From Cytobacillus massiliigabonensis (GTDB lineage: Bacteria; Bacillota; Bacilli; Bacillales; Cytobacillaceae): a stretch of 64,000 bases of DNA. Shown here piece by piece: positions 8,853 through 19,469 of the stretch (position 1 is the stretch's first letter; the number at the start of each line of letters is the position of its first letter). The notes beneath the pieces are model-generated. The model saw only the letters and a program-made list of their open reading frames with translations, did no database searches and was not told where the DNA came from. Location of the stretch: positions 281,289-345,288 of the forward strand of contig NZ_LT904902.1 of the NCBI RefSeq assembly GCF_900199725.1. Reading direction: 5' to 3'. A program made the translations under genes and the position numbers.

Positions 8853-9824
8853 TTGCAACGATCATTGAAATGGCTCGCCGTTTTAACAACAATTGGGATG
8901 CTGCTCATATTGTTGGGGGGAGCGCTTGTTACAAAAACCGAATCAGGAATGGGCTGCGGAAGATCATGGCCACTTTGCAATGGTGAACTCGTCCCTACCG
9001 ATATTACCCCTGAATTAATAATTGAACTGGCTCATAGAGTCGTTTCAGGTACTGTAGGTTTAATGGTATTGCTTCTTTCCGTATGGACATGGAAGACAAT
9101 TGGTCATATAAGAGAAACGAAGTTTTTATCATTTACTTCATTCTTTTTTCTTGTCTTACAAGGGTTAATAGGTGCTGCTGCTGTCATTTGGGGACAATCA
9201 GACTTTGTTCTTGCTCTTCATTTCGGCATCTCACTAATTTCATTTGCTACCGTATTATTGCTTACCCTCCTAATATTTGAAGTTGACAAAAAATTCGAAG
9301 CGGAAAAGGTTATTCTCGATAAACGGATGAAAAAGCATATCATTGGTGTTTCAATCTATAGCTATGTCGTGGTATATACTGGTGCCTTAGTCCGTCATGT
9401 GAATGCTAGCTTAGTATGCCGAGATTGGCCATTATGCATAAATAGTTCATTTTCACTTCCTGGGAACATGCATGAATGGGTGCAAATGGGGCATCGCGCT
9501 GCTGCAGGTGTAATATTTATATGGATTGCCTATATTACTTATCTGGCAGTAAAGCATTACAAAGACCAAAAGGTTATTTATTGGGGATGGGTTATTTCTT
9601 TCATCCTTGTCACTCTCCAAGTAATAGCTGGTGCTTTAGTTATAATTACAAGGCTTAATTTATATATCGCGCTTGCTCATGCATTCTTTATATCTTGTCT
9701 GTTTGGGGTTTTAAGCTATTTCATCCTTTTAACTTCACGCAGCAAGAAAAATGCATTAGCCCTTGAGGAAATACAGGCTGCAGAAGAAAAAAAGGTTCCA
9801 ATTCCGCCTGTTACTATCCATTAA
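8853..9824 (+). CDS. ctaA: heme A synthase
   Basis: The 323-residue, eight-helix COX15/CtaA family enzyme oxidises the methyl group of heme O to give heme A. Visible are two conserved Cys pairs in external loops (CGRSWPLC near residue 35 and CRDWPLC near 190) and the heme-ligand His residues in [19 protein letters not shown] and LAHAFF. It starts at TTG 8853 with AGAAGGTG upstream. It is somewhat longer than the 306-residue B. subtilis protein because of a charged C-terminal tail. Confidence 0.95.
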   Translation: MQRSLKWLAVLTTIGMLLILLGGALVTKTESGMGCGRSWPLCNGELVPTDITPELIIELAHRVVSGTVGLMVLLLSVWTWKTIGHIRETKFLSFTSFFFLVLQGLIGAAAVIWGQSDFVLALHFGISLISFATVLLLTLLIFEVDKKFEAEKVILDKRMKKHIIGVSIYSYVVVYTGALVRHVNASLVCRDWPLCINSSFSLPGNMHEWVQMGHRAAAGVIFIWIAYITYLAVKHYKDQKVIYWGWVISFILVTLQVIAGALVIITRLNLYIALAHAFFISCLFGVLSYFILLTSRSKKNALALEEIQAAEEKKVPIPPVTIH

Positions 9825-9828
9825 TGTA

Positions 9829-9864
9829 AAAAAAACGCTGCAGCTAATGCTGCAGCGTTTTTTT
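9829..9864. terminator. bidirectional terminator ctaA/pycA
   Basis: A perfect 16-bp stem (9829-9844 with 9849-9864) has A-run and T-run edges and a TAAT loop. It serves both convergent genes and touches the pycA stop codon. Confidence 0.95.
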
Positions 9865-12800
9865 ATTTTTTTAATTCAATTAATAAATCTCCAGTTTGAA
9901 TTGCCTCGCCATTTGTTACGAAAATATCGCTGACTGTACCAGAGAATGGTGCTTGTACAGTTGTTTCCATTTTCATTGCTTCTGTGATCATGAGATGATC
10001 ACCCTTTTCTATTTTCTCCCCTTTTTCAACCAATACCTTTATGACTGTTCCTGGCATAGAAGCACCAATATGATGATCATTATGTGGATCAGCCTTCACC
10101 TTAGAAACCACAGTTGACTTTATACTTTCATCTTTAATGACAACCTCGCGCGGCTGTCCATTTAATTCAAAGTATACTACTCTATTTCCATCAGCCTGAG
10201 GCTGACCAATCGAAACTAGCTTAACAATAAGTGTTTTACCTGTTTCAATTTCTATTTCTATTTCCTCACCCAATCTCATCCCATAAAGGAAAGTCGGAGT
10301 ATCTAGAACTGATATATCACCAAATTGTTCAACCGTCTTGATATAATCCATATATACCTTTGGATATAATGCATAAGCAAGTGTATCAAATATTGTTATT
10401 TGTCTGCCAAGATCGTTGAATAATTTTTCTTTTATTGCTTCAAAATCAACATCCTCCAGCAATTCTCCCGGTCGAACTGAAATTGGCTGTTTGTTTTTTA
10501 AGATTACGTTTTGCAATTCTTTTGGGAATCCGCCATATGGCTGTCCAAGATAACCTTCGAAAAGCTCCACTACTGAATCAGGAAAATCTAATGTTAAACC
10601 TTTATTGATCACATCTTCTTCATTCAGTTGATTTTGCACCATATACAATGCCATATCCCCAACTACTTTTGAAGAAGGAGTAACTTTCACAATATCTCCA
10701 AACATTTGATTTACACGGGAATACATTTCTTTTACATCGTCCCATTTTTCCCCAAGTCCAACACCCTTTGCCTGCTGCTGCAGATTGCTGTACTGGCCGC
10801 CAGGCATCTCATGCTGGTACACTTCCGAGTGCGGGGCGATCATACCACTTTCAAATTCTTTGTAATATTTCCGTACATCTTCCCAATAATATGCTAATTG
10901 TTCGAGTGCCTGAATATTAATATTTGGTTTCCGATCGGTACCTTCAAGCGCATAATAAAGTGAATTCGCACTTGGCTGGGATGTTAATCCTGCCATTGAA
11001 CTGATTGCAACATCAACAATATCTACCCCTGCTTCGATTGCTTTTGCATAGGTAAATATTCCATTTCCGCTTGTATCATGTGTATGAAGGTGGATTGGAA
11101 TATTGACAGTTTCTTTTAGTTCAGAAATCAATTGATAGGCAGACTGCGGCTTAAGAAGACCTGCCATATCTTTTATCCCTAAAATATGAGCACCTTGATT
11201 TTCAAGTTCTTTAGCCAAATTTTTGTAATAAGTTATATTATATTTAGTTTTAGAAGGATCAGAAATATCACCTGTATAACAAATAGCAGCTTCTGCAATT
11301 TTCCCTGATTGTCGAACAGCATCAATCGCAATTTCCATGCCTTTCAGCCAATTTAAGCTATCAAAGATACGGAATACATCAATCCCCGCTTGTGCCGATT
11401 TTTCAACAAATTCTCTGATAACATTATCTGGGTAATTCTTGTACCCTACAGCATTTGAACCTCTTAAAAGCATTTGAAAAAGAACATTCGGCATTTTCTC
11501 TCTTAAAGTCAGCAGTCTCTCCCATGGATCTTCCTTTAGGAAACGATAAGCAACATCAAAAGTTGCTCCTCCCCACATTTCAAATGAAAACATTTCTGGC
11601 AAAAGCTTTGCGGTTGGTTCCGCTATGTGTTTAAGATCATTTGTCCTTACTCGGGTTGCCAATAGCGATTGATGGGCATCACGGAAGGTCGTATCCGTTA
11701 ATAATACCCCTTTCTGCTCCTTCACCCATTTAACAACTCCATCTGGACCATATTTATCCAAAATTTGCTTTGTACCATGTTGATAACTATTCGACATATC
11801 TAATTTTGGCACTCTTGGAGTTTCAAATACTGGTCTCTTCTTCTTTTCGATCCCAGGAAATCCATTAACCGTAACATTTGCAATGTAGGTTAGCATTTTT
11901 GTTCCACGGTCTTTTCGTTTTGGAAACATGAATAATTCTGGCGTTTTATCGATAAAGGATGTATCGTACTCACCTGTAAGGAACTTCTCGTGCTTCACAA
12001 CATTTTCAAGAAAAGGGATATTCGTTTTTATCCCGCGAATTCGAAATTCCTGAAGGTTCCGGACCATTTTCGAAGCTGCTTGCTCAAATGTCATCGCTTG
12101 AGTAGATAGCTTCACAAGCAATGAATCATAATAAGGTGTGATAACAGCCCCTTGAAATCCATTTCCAGCATCTAGGCGAACACCAAATCCGCCACCTGAA
12201 CGATAGGCCATTATTTTTCCTGTATCAGGCATGAAGTTATTCAATGGGTCTTCTGTAGTTACACGAGATTGAATCGCGTAACCATTGACATGGATATTCT
12301 CCTGCTCTGGAATCCCAATTTTTTCACTATGAAGCGGATATCCTGCAGCAACAAGAATTTGTGTATGAACAATATCAATCCCCGTAACCATTTCTGTAAT
12401 TGTATGCTCAACCTGTACACGCGGATTTACTTCAATGAAATAAAACTCTTCTCCCGATACGAGAAATTCCACAGTACCAGCATTAATATAATCCACATTT
12501 TTCATTAATCTTACTGCAGCCTCACAAATTTCATCCCTAAGTTTAGGAGATAATGAAACACATGGTGCGACTTCAACTACCTTTTGATGGCGGCGTTGAA
12601 CCGAACAATCCCTTTCATATAAATGAACAATATTTCCATATTTATCACCAATAATTTGTACTTCAATATGCTTTGGTTTTTCAATAAACTTTTCTACATA
12701 TACTTCATCATTGCCAAATGCCGCTTTCGCTTCAGATTTTGCCCGCTCATACGCTTCACTTACTTCGTCAATATGCTTGACGATCCGCATGCCTCTTCCA

Positions 12801-13303
12801 CCACCGCCAAGTGAGGCTTTAATGATAATAGGAAAACCATGGCTCTCTCCAAAGTTAATGACATCCTCCAAGCTGTTAACAGGTCCGTCACTGCCTGGAA
12901 TTACAGGAATTTCAGCAAGCTGTGCTTGTGTCCTCGCTTTTACTTTGTCGCCAAACATATCTAAATGTTTGGATTCAGGTCCAATAAAAATGATTCCCTC
13001 TTCTTCACATCGTCTGGCAAAATGGATATTTTCTGATAGAAATCCATATCCTGGGTGAATAGCATCCACATCACTATTCTTCGCAATATTAATAATACCT
13101 TCAATATCTAAATAGGCATCAATCGGTTTTTTTCCTTCACCAACTAGATATGCTTCATCCGCCTTATATCTGTGATAAGAACCTGTATCTTCCTTCGAAT
13201 AGATAGCAACTGTTCGAATATGTAGTTCAGTACATGCACGGAATACGCGGATAGCAATCTCGCCTCTGTTTGCTACTAACACTTTGTTGATTGAATGGTT
13301 CAA
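9863..13303 (-). CDS. pycA: pyruvate carboxylase
   Basis: The 1146-residue biotin enzyme carboxylates pyruvate to oxaloacetate. Domains in order: biotin carboxylase (about 1-450, with the ATP loop SLGGGGRGMRIV), carboxyltransferase (about 530-800, LTDTTFRDAHQSL), allosteric/PC linker region, and C-terminal biotinyl domain with the biotin lysine in ITEAMKMET. The sequence is close to B. subtilis PycA throughout. I chose TTG 13303: AGGGGTG lies 6 nt upstream, whereas the GTG at 13312 is itself part of that ribosome site. In B. subtilis PycA is controlled by DarB and acetyl-CoA; a darB gene is present at 44751. Confidence 0.97.
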   Translation of the reverse strand: MNHSINKVLVANRGEIAIRVFRACTELHIRTVAIYSKEDTGSYHRYKADEAYLVGEGKKPIDAYLDIEGIINIAKNSDVDAIHPGYGFLSENIHFARRCEEEGIIFIGPESKHLDMFGDKVKARTQAQLAEIPVIPGSDGPVNSLEDVINFGESHGFPIIIKASLGGGGRGMRIVKHIDEVSEAYERAKSEAKAAFGNDEVYVEKFIEKPKHIEVQIIGDKYGNIVHLYERDCSVQRRHQKVVEVAPCVSLSPKLRDEICEAAVRLMKNVDYINAGTVEFLVSGEEFYFIEVNPRVQVEHTITEMVTGIDIVHTQILVAAGYPLHSEKIGIPEQENIHVNGYAIQSRVTTEDPLNNFMPDTGKIMAYRSGGGFGVRLDAGNGFQGAVITPYYDSLLVKLSTQAMTFEQAASKMVRNLQEFRIRGIKTNIPFLENVVKHEKFLTGEYDTSFIDKTPELFMFPKRKDRGTKMLTYIANVTVNGFPGIEKKKRPVFETPRVPKLDMSNSYQHGTKQILDKYGPDGVVKWVKEQKGVLLTDTTFRDAHQSLLATRVRTNDLKHIAEPTAKLLPEMFSFEMWGGATFDVAYRFLKEDPWERLLTLREKMPNVLFQMLLRGSNAVGYKNYPDNVIREFVEKSAQAGIDVFRIFDSLNWLKGMEIAIDAVRQSGKIAEAAICYTGDISDPSKTKYNITYYKNLAKELENQGAHILGIKDMAGLLKPQSAYQLISELKETVNIPIHLHTHDTSGNGIFTYAKAIEAGVDIVDVAISSMAGLTSQPSANSLYYALEGTDRKPNINIQALEQLAYYWEDVRKYYKEFESGMIAPHSEVYQHEMPGGQYSNLQQQAKGVGLGEKWDDVKEMYSRVNQMFGDIVKVTPSSKVVGDMALYMVQNQLNEEDVINKGLTLDFPDSVVELFEGYLGQPYGGFPKELQNVILKNKQPISVRPGELLEDVDFEAIKEKLFNDLGRQITIFDTLAYALYPKVYMDYIKTVEQFGDISVLDTPTFLYGMRLGEEIEIEIETGKTLIVKLVSIGQPQADGNRVVYFELNGQPREVVIKDESIKSTVVSKVKADPHNDHHIGASMPGTVIKVLVEKGEKIEKGDHLMITEAMKMETTVQAPFSGTVSDIFVTNGEAIQTGDLLIELKK

Positions 13304-13440
13304 GGAAAACACCCCTAATGTATTTTTTGATTTTTCTGGTAATTATTTGTGTAGAACGGTCTAAAAAGCAAACCGCTCATAAAACAATAAAACTATTTAA
13401 CTTTTTTTCTAATTATCTAAAAGAACACATAAAATACATG

Positions 13441-14643
13441 TTATTTTCGGTAATTATAAATATTTCCAGAAACCTTTTCCTCATTGGCAGATTGGCTGAT
13501 GTCTTTCTTATTTTTATATTTTTCTTCGTAGTTAACAAACATTGATACGTTAACAAGAATCCCCATCGCTAATGACAATTGCAGAAGCGATGATCCCCCA
13601 TAACTTACAAAGGGCAAAGGTACACCAGTAAGAGGAATGACTCCAGATATACCTGCTAAGTTTATAAATGATTGAATCCCAATCATGCTAGATATACCAA
13701 TTGCCAGCAAACTTCCAAAAGGATCCTTGCATTTTAAGCCAATAAATATTCCTTTTAACACAATATAGCCTAGGATTATGAGGACAAAACATACACCAAA
13801 TAATCCAAGTTCTTCAGCGATTACAGCCATAATAAAGTCCGTATGTGCTTCAGGTAGATAGCCTAGTTTTTGGACGCTATTCCCTAAACCTAACCCCTTC
13901 AATCCTCCTGCCCCTAATGCTAAATAAGAATTTACAAGCTGATAGCCAAAATCAGTTGAAAATGGGTCTTGAAAGGCTTCTATTCGGCCCATACGCACTT
14001 TCGTGAAAATCTTATCCTTCATAATTAAGACTAATGGAGCTACCATGATAAAACCGATTAATCCAAGTTTAAATATATTTTTATAATTCATTCCTGACGC
14101 AAAAATAATAGTTGCTGCAATAGCAAATATGATAGCAGCTGTACCAAAGTCCGGTTCCATAGCTACTAGTACACATGCAAGAAATAAATAAGCAAGCGGA
14201 GGGACAACTCCTCGATTAAATTCATTAATATATGATTGTTTCTTTGCATACACAGCAGATAAATAAATGATAACCGATAATTTAATAAATTCGGATGGCT
14301 GTAAACTGCGCTTGCCTAACTCAAACCAGCTTTGTGCATTGTTCGTAGCTTGTCCAAATACAAAGAGTGCAAAAAGCCCTCCTAAGGAAAGGAACACCAT
14401 CGGAATAAGAATTTTATTGCTCAGCATTGCTTTATAAGGAAAAATTGCCATAAAAGTGAATGCTACTGCAGAGATGATTAAATGAGTCTTTTGTTTATTG
14501 AAAAAATAATCACTGTCAACCTTATTAATTTGTACCGCGGTAACCATACTTGCACTATAAATCATGATCAGTCCAAACACTGATAACATGAGTACAGCAA
14601 TAACCAATGTGTAATCATATGATTTTAGTATTTTTTTTAACAT
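13441..14643 (-). CDS. ftsW: peptidoglycan polymerase FtsW (SEDS family)
   Basis: The 400-residue membrane protein has ten hydrophobic helices of the FtsW/RodA/SpoVE family, with the hallmark external loop containing PEAHTDFIMAVIAEELG and the GVPLPFVSYGGSSL motif before the last helices. It polymerises septal glycan strands with a partner class B PBP. Its place next to pycA, as in B. subtilis, supports FtsW over RodA. The ATG at 14643 has GAGGG 5 nt upstream; the upstream in-frame start at 14670 has no site. No terminator is seen before pycA, 137 bp downstream. Confidence 0.93.
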   Translation of the reverse strand: MLKKILKSYDYTLVIAVLMLSVFGLIMIYSASMVTAVQINKVDSDYFFNKQKTHLIISAVAFTFMAIFPYKAMLSNKILIPMVFLSLGGLFALFVFGQATNNAQSWFELGKRSLQPSEFIKLSVIIYLSAVYAKKQSYINEFNRGVVPPLAYLFLACVLVAMEPDFGTAAIIFAIAATIIFASGMNYKNIFKLGLIGFIMVAPLVLIMKDKIFTKVRMGRIEAFQDPFSTDFGYQLVNSYLALGAGGLKGLGLGNSVQKLGYLPEAHTDFIMAVIAEELGLFGVCFVLIILGYIVLKGIFIGLKCKDPFGSLLAIGISSMIGIQSFINLAGISGVIPLTGVPLPFVSYGGSSLLQLSLAMGILVNVSMFVNYEEKYKNKKDISQSANEEKVSGNIYNYRK

Positions 14644-14831
14644 GTAGCCCTCTTCCCTTACTACTTGCATTGAAATATTTATTCGACTAAAGCATTAAAT
14701 TATCCTGCATGGAAGAGAAGATAAATTAAATGTATCATACTAATTATCAAAAATCCACAATAATGTTATACTATTAACAAAAAGCATAACATTAAATTGA
14801 ACTAATTCTCTCCCATATTTACAATGATAAA

Positions 14832-14867
14832 AAAACTCAAACAATTCTAGTAGAATGTTTGAGTTTT
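14832..14867 (-). terminator. terminator after ylaN
   Basis: A long stem (AAAACTCAAACA at 14832-14843 with TGTTTGAGTTTT at 14856-14867, extended inward by TTCTA/TAGAA) is followed on the minus strand by TTTTTTTATC. Confidence 0.9.
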
Positions 14868-14875
14868 CTTTAACT

Positions 14876-15157
14876 TTATTTTCTTACGGATGCTTCATGC
14901 AGAATAGATAACTCTTTTTCTAATTCAGCTAGAATAGCTTTTCCCTCAGACTCCTCAATTAAGCCAAGCCGAACAGCAAATTCGATTTCGCGAGATAACC
15001 CAAACATTTGCGTATCAAGCACTTCTTCGTAAAGAGGACATTGAGGCATGGTGAGATTGTCCATCTGCACTTTAATTAATTTTAATATTTTATCTGCATC
15101 AGCCTTTAATAGTGCATCTGCTTTTTTCTTATGATCTAGTATGATTTCAGAAGTCAA
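14876..15157 (-). CDS. ylaN: YlaN family protein (DUF1507), iron-linked Fur partner
   Basis: The 93-residue soluble protein is the YlaN family (DUF1507). In B. subtilis and S. aureus YlaN is needed under some growth conditions and has been linked to iron homeostasis as an Fe(II)-binding partner of Fur. Conserved His/Cys/Glu residues are visible ([27 protein letters not shown] region). It starts at TTG 15157, with GGGGGGA upstream. It is a single-gene unit with its own terminator, between ftsW and glutaminase. Confidence 0.9.
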   Translation of the reverse strand: MTSEIILDHKKKADALLKADADKILKLIKVQMDNLTMPQCPLYEEVLDTQMFGLSREIEFAVRLGLIEESEGKAILAELEKELSILHEASVRK

Positions 15158-15277
15158 CTTTCAATCCCCCCGTTTCCCGAGCGATTATCCTATCTATAAA
15201 TTTTATACGGTAAAAGAGAAAAAAGCAAGGATAATACGGTGTACATAGGGAATAGAATGTTCATTTTGTAAACTAAG

Positions 15278-16207
15278 TTAAAAAATACTAAAATTATACC
15301 TGTCTGCAAGAATTTCCAGCAGTTTTATTCCCGCCATACTATTGCCTTTTTCATCTAATGCGGGACCAAAAATGCCAATGCCATATTTCTCAGGAACGAC
15401 ACCAAGAATCCCTCCTGAAACACCGCTTTTTGCAGGGATTCCCACCTTGATTGCAAATTCACCAGATGCATTGTACATTCCGCAAGTGACCATAAACGTC
15501 TTACATATACGTGCAATATGAATTGGAATCAGTCTTTCCCCTGTTGCTGGATCCACCCCATTTAATGCAAATACCGCACCAATTCTCGCCAAATCAAAGC
15601 AGTTCATTTCAATGGCACATTGCTTTGTGTAGGTCATCATCAACTCTTCAACATCGCCCTCAATCACTTTATGCTGCTTCATAAAATAACACAGCGCCCG
15701 ATTTAGCCAAGCTGTTTCCAGTTCTGATTTTGCAACTTCCAAATCGTAAGAAACATCTGTATTATTCACTAAACAACGGACAAATTGAAGGATACGCTCC
15801 CATTTCTCTTTCTCACTTTCTCCTTTGATCATATTTGTAACGGCAAGGGCCCCTGCATTAATCATTGGATTGAGCGGTTTAGAAGGAATAGAGGTTTCCA
15901 GCTTTGATATCGAATTAAACGGATCTCCTGTCGGCTCCATCCCAACACGTTCAAAAACATAGTCAACACCTCTGTCCTGAAGAGCGAGCGCAAGAACAAG
16001 CACTTTTGATATACTCTGCAGTGTGAATTTCCTCATATAATCCCCTGCATAAATACATGAATTATTCTTCTCATAAATAGCAACTGATAAATCGGACTTA
16101 TTTACTTTTGCTAGTGCTGGAATATAGTCAGCAACTGTTCCTTTTTCTGAAATGGAACGAACCTCATTAACAATCGCCTGCAAATCATCATTTGAATTAC
16201 ACGTCAT
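15278..16207 (-). CDS. glsA: glutaminase (YlaM/GlsA2 type)
   Basis: The 309-residue protein is a serine-dependent glutaminase of the beta-lactamase-like fold, hydrolysing glutamine to glutamate and ammonia. The catalytic SISK motif (in [14 protein letters not shown], about residue 60), the [11 protein letters not shown] stretch, [19 protein letters not shown] and [12 protein letters not shown] are all present. I chose ATG 16207 because GGAGGAAGGCAGT precedes it; the upstream TTG at 16222 overlaps that site. The length equals B. subtilis YlaM, which has the same neighbours. Confidence 0.93.
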   Translation of the reverse strand: MTCNSNDDLQAIVNEVRSISEKGTVADYIPALAKVNKSDLSVAIYEKNNSCIYAGDYMRKFTLQSISKVLVLALALQDRGVDYVFERVGMEPTGDPFNSISKLETSIPSKPLNPMINAGALAVTNMIKGESEKEKWERILQFVRCLVNNTDVSYDLEVAKSELETAWLNRALCYFMKQHKVIEGDVEELMMTYTKQCAIEMNCFDLARIGAVFALNGVDPATGERLIPIHIARICKTFMVTCGMYNASGEFAIKVGIPAKSGVSGGILGVVPEKYGIGIFGPALDEKGNSMAGIKLLEILADRYNFSIF

Positions 16208-16369
16208 ACTGCCTTCCTCCAAACATTACTACTCGCCATATTTTATTGTTCTTGTTTCTGTCATTTTCATTCTCTCATTAAGTTGTAAGTATGACAAATC
16301 CCAAAAAAATCTGTATACTTACGGTTGTATTGAATGTTTTGGTCTTGTCTCTATGAGGAGGATTTAGTA

Positions 16370-16867
16370 ATGGAAAAAATAATATTATTTAGCGGAAAAG
16401 TAAAATATCCGATCACTCTTGATCCTGGAGTATGGATCTTTGATGATCGACGAGTTGATTTAACTACCTATTTTAATTCTGAAGAAGAAAAAACAGATGA
16501 ATTAGAAGAATACACGAAGGAAATTTCTAAACATTGGGATAGAGAAATTATGGAGGGTGCAGTCTTTCCGCCGACTCTAAAAACGGAAAAAAAGTACGAG
16601 AAGGAAAAGGTGCTGACAGGTACTTTCGGTATTCCATTTAAACCATTTCTAAAAAATGCAGAACCAGAGAGTGAAGCCAGCCAGGTAGTAATTGTTTGTG
16701 AAGAAGAAGAAATAAGCATTTCACTTCAAAAGGCAGAAGAATTAGTTTTAGGTTTTTCTGAAAATGGGAAACCATTGCTAAAAGATGGACCAGCATATGT
16801 TTATTATGGGGATGGTTCGAATAGAGATAATCCAATAAGAAACGTGAAGTCATTTAGAGTGGAATAA
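16370..16867 (+). CDS. ylaL: YlaL-like conserved hypothetical protein
   Basis: The 165-residue acidic cytosolic protein lies between the glutaminase and ylaK, the ylaL position in B. subtilis. It has no signal peptide or catalytic motif I can name; the end carries a PIRNVKSFRVE-type strand. ATG 16370 has GAGGAGG upstream. The name is by position and general similarity; function unknown. Confidence 0.7.
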   Translation: MEKIILFSGKVKYPITLDPGVWIFDDRRVDLTTYFNSEEEKTDELEEYTKEISKHWDREIMEGAVFPPTLKTEKKYEKEKVLTGTFGIPFKPFLKNAEPESEASQVVIVCEEEEISISLQKAEELVLGFSENGKPLLKDGPAYVYYGDGSNRDNPIRNVKSFRVE

Positions 16868-16879
16868 AACAAAGGAAAG

Positions 16880-16908
16880 AAGGGCGATGTTCGTATATCA
16901 TCGCCCTT
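16880..16908. terminator. terminator between ylaL and ylaK
   Basis: A 10-bp stem (AAGGGCGATG at 16880-16889 with CATCGCCCTT at 16899-16908) sits between convergent genes. Confidence 0.85.
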
Positions 16909-16916
16909 TCCCATTT

Positions 16917-18242
16917 CTACAAAAGATCCGCAGCTAATTGTGCAAGCCCGGATCGTTCTCCTTTAACGAGCTTAATATGCCCAGAAATCCTTTGATCTTT
17001 AAATTTTTCTACCACATAAGTTAGTCCATTATTATAAGCATCTAAATAAGGATGATCAATTTGTTCCGGGTCTCCCATCAATACAATTTTACTTCCCTCG
17101 CCAACACGGGTAAGAATTGTTTTCACCTCATGCTTTGTTAAATTTTGTGCCTCATCAATAATAATATATTGGTCAGGAATACTTCTTCCTCTAATATAAG
17201 TTAATGCTTCCACTTCAATTGATCCCATGCCTGCTAATATGGCATCTAGTTCCCCAGGTTTTTTTGCATTAAATAAATACTCTAAATTATCATATATAGG
17301 CTGCATCCATGGCCTTAGCTTTTCTTCTTTTTCACCCGGAAGAAAGCCTAGATCTTTACCAACTGGTACAATTGGTCTTGCTACAAGCAGTTTTTTATAG
17401 TACCCGAAATCCTCCGTTTGCATTAGCCCTGATGCAAGTGCTATAAGGGTTTTTCCTGTGCCCGCTTTTCCTGTTAGTGTAATTAAAGGCAAATCTCTCC
17501 TTAGCAGCAGCTCCATCGCAATGGTTTGCTGAACATTCCTTGGTTTAATTCCCCATATATGCTCATGATCAAAAATAAGCTTTTTAATCTTGTTTTCCTT
17601 TTTATCAGCAATTCCAAGCGCGGATGAGGTGGACCCCAGTAAGTCTTTCATCAAAAGGAATTGATTTGGGTAGACTGATGTATTGACTATATCAAGTGAC
17701 AGCTCCCCTTTTTCATAAAAAAGATTTAATTTTTCCTTAGGAATAAAAACTTCCATAAAGCCTGTGTACAAATGATCGTTTTCAACTACTCTGTCACTTA
17801 AGAAGTCTTCACAATGCAATCCAATTGCATCTGCCTTCACTCTGACAAGGGCATCTTTACTTACCAAAATGACGGTTCGTCCATCTTCCCTTTCTTCTTC
17901 TTCAAGAGAGAGGTTTTTTGCTACCGCTAATATTCGGTTATCATTTGTTTTTTCAACAAAGATATCTTGTAATTGCTGAAAGGATCGATGGTTTAATTCA
18001 ATTCTCAAACTCCCTCCATTTTCTAACGGAATCTTTTCGTGGAGCTTGCCAGATTCTCTTAAACCATCAATGAGTCTTGATACTTGCCTTGCATTCCTGC
18101 CAATCTCATCCATATATCTCTTTTTGGAATCAACCTCTTCTAATACAACGGCGGGAATTACCACTTCATTATCTTCAAAAGAGAAAATAGCATTCGGGTC
18201 TTGTAACAAGACATTTGTATCTAACACATATATTTTACTCAA
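16917..18242 (-). CDS. ylaK: PhoH2-type protein: PIN domain plus PhoH-like ATPase
   Basis: The 441-residue protein joins an N-terminal PIN nuclease-like domain (residues 1-140, starting IYVLDTNVLLQDP with the first catalytic Asp) to a PhoH ATPase (about 235-441) with Walker A GKAGTGKTL and Walker B YIIIDEAQN. PhoH2 proteins act as ATP-driven RNA helicase/ribonucleases in other bacteria; that activity is inferred here. It starts at TTG 18242 with AGGAGG upstream. It is divergent from the sporulation lipoprotein ylaJ. Confidence 0.92.
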   Translation of the reverse strand: MSKIYVLDTNVLLQDPNAIFSFEDNEVVIPAVVLEEVDSKKRYMDEIGRNARQVSRLIDGLRESGKLHEKIPLENGGSLRIELNHRSFQQLQDIFVEKTNDNRILAVAKNLSLEEEEREDGRTVILVSKDALVRVKADAIGLHCEDFLSDRVVENDHLYTGFMEVFIPKEKLNLFYEKGELSLDIVNTSVYPNQFLLMKDLLGSTSSALGIADKKENKIKKLIFDHEHIWGIKPRNVQQTIAMELLLRRDLPLITLTGKAGTGKTLIALASGLMQTEDFGYYKKLLVARPIVPVGKDLGFLPGEKEEKLRPWMQPIYDNLEYLFNAKKPGELDAILAGMGSIEVEALTYIRGRSIPDQYIIIDEAQNLTKHEVKTILTRVGEGSKIVLMGDPEQIDHPYLDAYNNGLTYVVEKFKDQRISGHIKLVKGERSGLAQLAADLL

Positions 18243-18403
18243 TTCGATGCCTCCTGCCCCTATTAGATCATCTTAACAGTGGAACGAATAGAACTTTGAT
18301 TAAATATATGATTTTTCGAATAAAGATAGAAGAAATTTTGCACAATAATACATAAGAAAAGCGAAATGCTAGTTGTGCAGCGTTACCTTTGGAGGCGGAT
18401 ATC

Positions 18404-18997
18404 ATGAAAAGATGGCTAGTTATTTTCACTGTTTTATTATTAAGCGGTTGTGGGGGTAATAACAATTCAGTTCAAGAAGGGCAAAAACAAAATATAGTAA
18501 ATGTCAAAAACAGTGCTATTCAAGAGGTGGATCGGACAACCGGACAAGATGTTTCTAAACACCTAGTAAAACTTGCTTCAAGCATTCCTAATGTAAATGA
18601 TGCAACAGCAGTTGTCATAGGCAACTATGCGATTGTGGGAATTGATGTAAACAAAAACTTAGAACGTTCAGAGGTAGGTACGATCAAATATTCAGTAGCG
18701 GAGAGTTTAAAAAATGATCCGCATGGAGCAAGAGCAATTATCATTGCAGATCCTGATATAAATGCACGTTTAAGAGAAATATCAGATGATATTCAGGCTG
18801 GTAAGCCTATTCAAGGGATTATGAATGAGCTTGCCGATATTTCAGGCAGATTAATGCCTGAAATACCTGCTGATATCATCGATTCAAGCCCCAATAAGGC
18901 AACTGAAAACCCTAAAAAGCAGCTAAATAATCAAGAGGAAAATAAACTTGATAAAAAACAAGAAAAGCATTCCAATTACCATAAAAATGATGAATGA
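18404..18997 (+). CDS. ylaJ: YhcN/YlaJ family sporulation lipoprotein
   Basis: The 197-residue protein has a lipoprotein signal (LLLSGC, Cys at about 17) and the YhcN/YlaJ domain (about 40-150, with DATAVVIGNYAIVGIDV and YSVAESLKNDPHGARAI). YlaJ is made in the sporangium of B. subtilis and influences spore properties. The C-terminal 45 residues are a charged Asn/Lys-rich tail. ATG 18404 has GGAGG upstream. Confidence 0.88.
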   Translation: MKRWLVIFTVLLLSGCGGNNNSVQEGQKQNIVNVKNSAIQEVDRTTGQDVSKHLVKLASSIPNVNDATAVVIGNYAIVGIDVNKNLERSEVGTIKYSVAESLKNDPHGARAIIIADPDINARLREISDDIQAGKPIQGIMNELADISGRLMPEIPADIIDSSPNKATENPKKQLNNQEENKLDKKQEKHSNYHKNDE

Positions 18998-19024
18998 AAA
19001 AGCTTAGTGTTTACTAAGCTTTTT
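18997..19024. terminator. terminator between ylaJ and the PNPOx-like gene
   Basis: A 12-bp perfect stem (18997-19008 with 19013-19024) overlaps the stop codon region of the minus-strand gene and has a T-tract on both strands. Confidence 0.9.
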
Positions 19025-19469
19025 TCATTGCATCCATCACTTGCTTGTCAAGGCGAGCTGCAGCCACTTTATCATATGTTTTATCATACTGTGGCACAGT
19101 TGTTATTTTTGAACCATAAAACATTACATCCCTTACTTCTATGATCCTTAATTCAACTAATGCCAGTTTTAATGGAACACCTTCTAACTTTTCTTCTTTT
19201 ATCATTGCTTCACCGCTAATTGAATATGTAGATTCATTTGCAATTACATTTATTACTGCCTTGTTATTATTTTTAATATTTTGTATGATTCTAGATCGAT
19301 TATCCACTGCAAAATAGATCGTTTCCTCATCCTTTGCAAGCATCCATGAAATTGCACTGACATTCGGACCGCCTGACTCATGATCAACAGTAGCCAATGT
19401 ACAAAATAGTTCCCGCTGCAGTTCATCAAACAACGGTTTAATAAGTTTTGGTTCAACTTGATTTGCCAT
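19014..19469 (-). CDS. pyridoxamine 5'-phosphate oxidase-like (flavin split-barrel) protein
   Basis: The 151-residue protein fits the FMN-binding split-barrel fold: LFCTLATVDHESGGPNVSAISWMLAKDEETIYFAVDN is typical of the first strands, followed by VINVI and SISGEA. Such proteins bind FMN, F420 or heme; the exact substrate cannot be read from sequence. The ATG at 19469 has AAGGAGTG upstream. It sits between ylaJ and ylaI. Confidence 0.78.
   Translation of the reverse strand: MANQVEPKLIKPLFDELQRELFCTLATVDHESGGPNVSAISWMLAKDEETIYFAVDNRSRIIQNIKNNNKAVINVIANESTYSISGEAMIKEEKLEGVPLKLALVELRIIEVRDVMFYGSKITTVPQYDKTYDKVAAARLDKQVMDAMKKA

Noticed and set aside
12711..13058. 115-codon plus-strand frame inside pycA
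   Set aside because: Antisense to the biotin carboxylase domain, without ribosome site or conserved motif.
13304..13440. terminator between ftsW and pycA
   Set aside because: Only a weak imperfect pairing of ACCG/CGGT type is visible, without a T-tract, so none is annotated.
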